Source of the DNA: Candidatus Dojkabacteria bacterium | Lineage (GTDB): Bacteria; Patescibacteriota; Dojkabacteria; SC72; JAHDCA01 | Assembly (NCBI GenBank): GCA_020630115.1 | Contig: JAHDCA010000057.1 | Location: 1-6,291, forward strand | DNA: 6,291 nucleotides | Reading direction: 5' to 3' | Shown here: positions 5,710 through 6,291 of the stretch, piece after piece | Numbering within the stretch: position 1 is the first letter of the stretch | How the letters are laid out: each line of letters opens with the position of its first letter | Program-made: the position numbers and the translations under genes | The notes under the pieces: generated by a model | The model's input: the letters and a program-made list of their open reading frames with translations, nothing else | The model's database searches: none | Told to the model about the DNA's origin: nothing

Positions 5710-6291
5710 CTACTCCTGAGTATCTGTTGGCTCAACATCTACCTCTTCCAAAGCAGTACCAGTTCCGATCCTTACGATATTATCACTTCCATCATTTATA
5801 ACAGCTACTCCAAGCTCTTCACTGACATAGTCGATTGATGCTTGCGCGAAAGAGCCAACTGTTTGAAGTTTATCGAGTTCTAAGTACTGATTAACAATTC
5901 CCACTTTATCTTTAGCAGATTGACCATCAACAACAACAAATTCAGCATTTCCCCAATATTCAAAATCTACAATAGATGATGGGAAATCTCTCTTGGCAAA
6001 GGAAGCATTCACTACATCTATAAAAGTAAGACTATCTGAGTCAGTTACTCCATCTGCATTTAATGCCATTGCAAAATCATTAGTAAACCAGCTTTTGAAA
6101 TTTGAGATCGGTAGTGAAGTTAACTCTTTGGTTTGTCCAATTGAGCTAGCGATTGCGAACATTCCAGCATCGTTTCCATAAAGCATATTCTCACCATCAG
6201 GAGATACAAATATATCCCAGCCGATCAATGGATTACCAGTTTGGCCCCACTCTGAAAGACCACCTTGGCCTCTTGAGTAAAGATTAGGTTC
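5710..6291 (-). CDS. Unrecognised protein, C-terminal part, with a beta-propeller-like motif (5' end outside window)
   Basis: The frame is open from the right edge of the window to TAG at 5712-5710, giving at least 193 residues. A TTG at 6228 is the first possible alternative start, but the frame continues upstream of it with reasonable protein sequence (EPNLYSRGQGG...), so the true start is very probably beyond 6291. I do not recognise the family. Early in the visible part, DIFVSPDGENMLYG resembles the SPDG core of PD40/TolB-type beta-propeller repeats, and the rest alternates short hydrophobic strands with polar loops. The last 15 residues are strongly acidic (EEVDVEPTDTQE), with no membrane anchor or sorting signal at the end. 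An extracytoplasmic propeller or adhesion-type protein is possible but unproven. Confidence 0.65.
   Translation of the reverse strand, partial: EPNLYSRGQGGLSEWGQTGNPLIGWDIFVSPDGENMLYGNDAGMFAIASSIGQTKELTSLPISNFKSWFTNDFAMALNADGVTDSDSLTFIDVVNASFAKRDFPSSIVDFEYWGNAEFVVVDGQSAKDKVGIVNQYLELDKLQTVGSFAQASIDYVSEELGVAVINDGSDNIVRIGTGTALEEVDVEPTDTQE

Noticed and set aside
5604..5801. Plus-strand frame bridging the PHP gene start and the edge gene end
   Set aside because: It overlaps two better supported minus-strand genes, is rich in His, Tyr and Leu as shadows often are, and has no motif.
6226..6228. TTG as the true start of the right-edge gene
   Set aside because: The same frame stays open to the window edge with plausible coding sequence, so the gene is better treated as cut by the window.
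1..6291. UGA-as-glycine code (Gracilibacteria/SR1)
   Set aside because: TatD-like, TruB and others end at TGA exactly where the families should end, and reading through the TGA at 3859 would enter a non-homologous frame.
1..6291. tRNA, CRISPR array or insertion sequence
   Set aside because: No cloverleaf-like segment with a T-loop signature, no regularly spaced direct repeats and no transposase-like protein were seen on either strand.

Overview
The window is AT-rich, very densely coded DNA carrying nine or ten bacterial protein genes and no RNA genes, insertion sequences or CRISPR arrays. The longest stretch without a gene is about 85 bases, so there is no large empty region. Small compact proteins, tight or overlapping gene ends, almost no Shine-Dalgarno sequences and a set of stand-alone housekeeping enzymes together suggest a reduced-genome bacterium of the Patescibacteria/CPR type. 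That placement is an inference from style, not from a marker gene. TGA acts as a normal stop (TatD-like gene, TruB and others end on it at the expected place), so this is the standard bacterial code and not the UGA-glycine code of Gracilibacteria or SR1.

Layout: positions 1-393 (+) hold the C-terminal half of a TatD-family metal-dependent hydrolase. Facing it is a leftward group, truB (2814-2122), rsmI (2125-1457) and a ParA-family ATPase (1416-415). truB and rsmI overlap by four bases and form an RNA-modification pair (tRNA pseudouridine 55 and 16S rRNA C1402 2'-O-methyl). Rightward from 2900 lies a small membrane-anchored methyltransferase resembling the FAM173/ANTKMT lysine methyltransferases. 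Leftward from 4299 are two overlapping reading frames that look like the N-lobe and C-lobe of one kinase-like phosphotransferase. Rightward from 4320 is a CDP-alcohol phosphatidyltransferase whose signature resembles phosphatidylinositol-phosphate / archaetidylinositol-phosphate synthases. Leftward from 5648 is a PHP-domain phosphoesterase, and leftward from beyond the window edge to 5710 is the C-terminal part of an unrecognised protein with a beta-propeller-like motif.

The most striking pattern is regulatory. Five start codons (1416, 2900, 4299, 4320, 5648) each have a -10-like hexamer ending only 5-8 bases before the ATG, four of them with the TG extension of extended -10 promoters, and none has a convincing ribosome-binding site. 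This predicts leaderless mRNAs. The clearest case is the 20-base gap between the divergent starts at 4299 and 4320, where two extended -10 elements on opposite strands overlap almost completely. The other point to check is the split kinase-like gene: either a genuine coupled two-subunit arrangement or a one-base frameshift.
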